Under the pieces are notes generated by a model, which saw only the letters and a program-made list of their open reading frames with translations, searched no databases and had not been told where the DNA came from. From Devosiaceae bacterium (lineage in GTDB: Bacteria; Pseudomonadota; Alphaproteobacteria; Rhizobiales; Devosiaceae): a stretch of 9,238 bases of DNA. The stretch spans positions 1 through 9,238 of the forward strand of contig JAKISM010000099.1 of NCBI GenBank assembly GCA_021648585.1. The letters are read 5' to 3'. This document shows, one piece after another, positions 7,173 to 9,238 of this stretch; positions within the stretch are counted from its first letter, which is position 1; each line of letters opens with the position of its first letter. The position numbers and the translations under genes are program-made.

Positions 7173-8060
7173 TTAACTATCAGACCTATATATAGCATTT
7201 AATCCTTGGCGATAGGTTGGATAAAGCAATTCTATATCTAAAGCCTGTTTTATTGCACTATTAGAAACTCGTTTATTATCATTATAAAATGAGCGTGCCA
7301 TTTTGCTCATATTGGCGTTTTCAAATAAGATTTCTGGCGGTGGCTTTTGCCCCAATATTTTTGCTGCAAAACTAACTACATCTTGCGGCGGGGCTGGTTC
7401 ATCATCGCTTAGGTTAAAAGTGCCGCTTAGGTTCTGCTGTGCTGCTAATATTGTGGTGCGGGCAATATCTTTTACATGAATGCGATTAAAAACTTGCCCC
7501 TGTTTTATGATACGCTTAGCAGTGCCATTTTTTAATTTATCAAAACTTGAGCGCCCTTCTCCATAAATTCTTGGTCCATATATGCCAGCAAGCCGTAAAA
7601 TTAATAAAGGAATGTTGTTTTTTTCTGCAAAATCACGCCATAGCTTTTCCACCTTTAAGCGCTCTATTGAGCGAAGGTTTGTTGGCTGACATTTTGCGCC
7701 TTCATCAATTAAAGCGCCATTTTGATTGCCATAGACCCCAACGGTTGAAAAATAACATATCCATTTAAGATCTTTAGCTTGGCTTAATTGTTGCTGATAA
7801 TGATTAAAAACCACATCACCCATTTCATTTGGAGCAATGGAAATAATTATATGGCTTGCTTGTTTGATTTCTTTGTCCAGTAAGTGATTATTATTTTCGC
7901 CATCAAAAATAATTGGCTTTATATTTTGCTCTAAAAGCCTGTTTGCACTTTCACTATTTCTAATAGTGCCAGTAATTTTTATATCTTTCGATAACTCATT
8001 TCTAATAAAATTAGCGCAGGCTAGCGAAGAATATCCCATACCAAAAAACAAAAACCGCAT
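7173..8060 (-). CDS. Atypical SDR / NAD-dependent epimerase-like protein
   Basis: This is a Rossmann-fold protein of the extended/atypical short-chain dehydrogenase group; its substrate is unknown. It has 295 residues from the chosen start. The dinucleotide-binding turn FGMGYSSLA (6-14) sits right at the N-terminus. Further family marks are FSTVGVYG (104-111), LRLAGIYGP (155-163), FNRIHVKDIA (191-200) and FNLSDDEPAP (215-224). The usual catalytic YxxxK is not obvious after STVGVYG: the expected region reads RSIERLKVEK, as in YeeZ-like atypical members, so classical dehydrogenase activity is uncertain. I chose the ATG at 8060-8058 because it forms a TAATG junction with the queG stop and starts directly at the first beta strand. 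An ATG at 8075, five residues longer (MGNYL), is also possible. Confidence 0.85.
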   Translation of the reverse strand: MRFLFFGMGYSSLACANFIRNELSKDIKITGTIRNSESANRLLEQNIKPIIFDGENNNHLLDKEIKQASHIIISIAPNEMGDVVFNHYQQQLSQAKDLKWICYFSTVGVYGNQNGALIDEGAKCQPTNLRSIERLKVEKLWRDFAEKNNIPLLILRLAGIYGPRIYGEGRSSFDKLKNGTAKRIIKQGQVFNRIHVKDIARTTILAAQQNLSGTFNLSDDEPAPPQDVVSFAAKILGQKPPPEILFENANMSKMARSFYNDNKRVSNSAIKQALDIELLYPTYRQGLNAIYRSDS

Positions 8061-9187
8061 TAAGTAATTTCCCATTCTTTGGCTACTTGTAAATCTTGCT
8101 CATTGGGCAAAAAACGAGTTTTTTCTAATAAAAATTCTTGCTTTGCAACAAGCTGACTTAAAGCCCAAATCGCCATAGCACGAATAAGTGGTTGTTTGTC
8201 GCTTAAGCGCTGTTTTACTGCTTTAATCAGGTTTTTATCTTCACTATTACCAGCGGCAATTAATACGTTTCTTATAAAGCGAGAATGCCCTAGCCGCTTA
8301 ATGGGCGAGCCAGAGAAAAATTTACGAAAAGCAGCATCGTTCAGCGCTAATAATTCGCTTAAATTTGGGGCGGCAAGTTCTGCTCGCTGTTGCAATTTAA
8401 TTTCACTGGTTACTTTGGCAAATTTATTCCAAGGGCAAATGGCCAAACAATCATCACAGCCAAAAATCCTATTGCCCATGGGAGCGCGAAATTCTAGCGG
8501 AATATGGCTTTTATGTTCATTATTATAATAGGCAAGGCATTTACTGGCATCTAGCACGAAGGGTTTAGGAAAAGCGTTGGTTGGGCAAATGCTTAGACAT
8601 TTTATGCAAGTGCCGCACTTTTGTGTTTCTGGTTTTGAATAGGGAAGTTCGATATTAGTAAAAATTGCTCCTAAAAATAACCATGAGCCAAATTCACGTG
8701 AAACTAAAACCGAATGTTTGCCTTGCCAGCCAATGCCAGCGCCCTCAGCTAAGGGTTTTTCCATTATGGGCGCAGTATCAACAAAAACTTTAACCTCTGT
8801 CCCATCTTTATTTGCCAATAAAGCGGCTAATTCTTTAAGTCGCCCCTTTATAATATCGTGATAATCACGATTTCTTGCATAGGCAGAAATATTGCCTTTA
8901 CTCTTATATTTAAGCAATTTTAGCGGATTTTCATTTGGGGTATAATTTAGCCCAAGCATAATTATTGATTTGACATCAGACCAAAGCTCGTTTGGGTTTG
9001 CTCGTCTTTTTGGCCTATCTTCTAGCCAAGCCATATCGCCATGAAAGCCATTTTTTAATGCGTGTTTTAATTGAATGTAATTATCAGGTGAAAGCTCTGG
9101 CCTTACTATGCCAAATTGATCAAAGCCTAGTTTTTTTGCCCTTTGTTGTAATTTTAGAACTAGTTTTTGTTTGTTTAATTGCTTCAA
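8060..9187 (-). CDS. queG: Epoxyqueuosine reductase
   Basis: This cobalamin- and iron-sulfur-dependent enzyme carries out the last step of tRNA queuosine synthesis, reducing epoxyqueuosine at the wobble base of GUN-anticodon tRNAs in the cytoplasm. It has 375 residues, normal for the family. Seen: RNRDYHDIIKGRL (106-118); VDTAPIMEKPLAEGAGIGWQGKH (136-158) with the conserved Asp D137; the first [4Fe-4S] ligands C191, C194, C197 and C201 (CGTCIKCLSICP); the second set including C217, C244, C247 and C251 (CDDCLAICPWNKF); and a HEAT-like helical tail (about 305-350). The start is TTG at 9187-9185. An in-frame stop lies two codons upstream and the next Met is residue 52, so TTG is nearly forced. 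It overlaps the preceding stop by 4 nt (TTGA), suggesting coupled translation. Confidence 0.95.
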   Translation of the reverse strand: MKQLNKQKLVLKLQQRAKKLGFDQFGIVRPELSPDNYIQLKHALKNGFHGDMAWLEDRPKRRANPNELWSDVKSIIMLGLNYTPNENPLKLLKYKSKGNISAYARNRDYHDIIKGRLKELAALLANKDGTEVKVFVDTAPIMEKPLAEGAGIGWQGKHSVLVSREFGSWLFLGAIFTNIELPYSKPETQKCGTCIKCLSICPTNAFPKPFVLDASKCLAYYNNEHKSHIPLEFRAPMGNRIFGCDDCLAICPWNKFAKVTSEIKLQQRAELAAPNLSELLALNDAAFRKFFSGSPIKRLGHSRFIRNVLIAAGNSEDKNLIKAVKQRLSDKQPLIRAMAIWALSQLVAKQEFLLEKTRFLPNEQDLQVAKEWEIT

Positions 9188-9238
9188 AAATCAAGATCCG
9201 CATAATGGCTTGAGGCTCTCATACCAACATATTTATCG
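9184..9238 (-). CDS. C-terminal end of an unidentified gene upstream of queG
   Basis: Only 17 codons are visible (DKYVGMRASSHYADLDF, then TGA at 9186-9184); the rest lies beyond the window. It is the only minus-strand frame open across this stretch, and its stop overlaps the queG start in a TTGA junction, so it is probably the preceding gene of the same transcript. A glutathione S-transferase-like gene is often found beside queG in Rhizobiales, from memory of gene order, but 17 residues cannot prove that here. Confidence 0.5.
   Translation of the reverse strand, partial: DKYVGMRASSHYADLDF

Noticed and set aside
8060..8075. SDR start at 8075 giving a 300-residue protein
   Set aside because: It is possible, but the five extra residues lie before the first beta strand, and the TAATG junction at 8060 gives a natural coupled start.

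Overview
The window is AT-rich, almost fully coding chromosomal DNA from an alphaproteobacterium. The protein sequences of the 2-oxoglutarate dehydrogenase subunits and the order sucA-sucB-lpd next to a queG/SDR/EamA cluster look most like Hyphomicrobiales (Rhizobiales: Brucella, Bartonella and rhizobia). The A/T-heavy codon choice suggests a reduced or low-GC member of that group. The genus cannot be fixed from the sequence alone.

The left part (1-6173, plus strand) encodes the three subunits of the 2-oxoglutarate dehydrogenase complex. These are the E1 subunit sucA (5' end cut off by the window edge), the E2 subunit sucB (25 bp downstream) and the E3 subunit lpd. Between sucB and lpd lie a 272-bp gap and a LysE/RhtB-type exporter gene whose stop is only 15 bp from the lpd start. 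The complex converts 2-oxoglutarate, CoA and NAD+ to succinyl-CoA, CO2 and NADH in the TCA cycle. The gap holds odd material: a diverged repeat present in two divergent copies, a terminator-shaped hairpin and a possible promoter.

The right part (6202-9238, minus strand, converging on lpd) is a tightly packed run. In transcription order it reads: the last codons of an unidentified gene, queG (epoxyqueuosine reductase), an atypical SDR/NAD-dependent epimerase-like protein, and an EamA/DMT-family membrane transporter. Junctions overlap or are 14 bp apart, so one transcript is likely. queG uses a TTG start that overlaps the previous stop by 4 nt.

No novel multi-gene system, mobile-element gene, CRISPR array or RNA gene was found. 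The observations most worth checking are small: a GC-rich insert-like segment with a 26-bp direct repeat in the linker of SucB, the inverted repeat pair between sucB and the exporter gene, and a 10-bp direct repeat flanking a hairpin at the lpd/EamA convergence.
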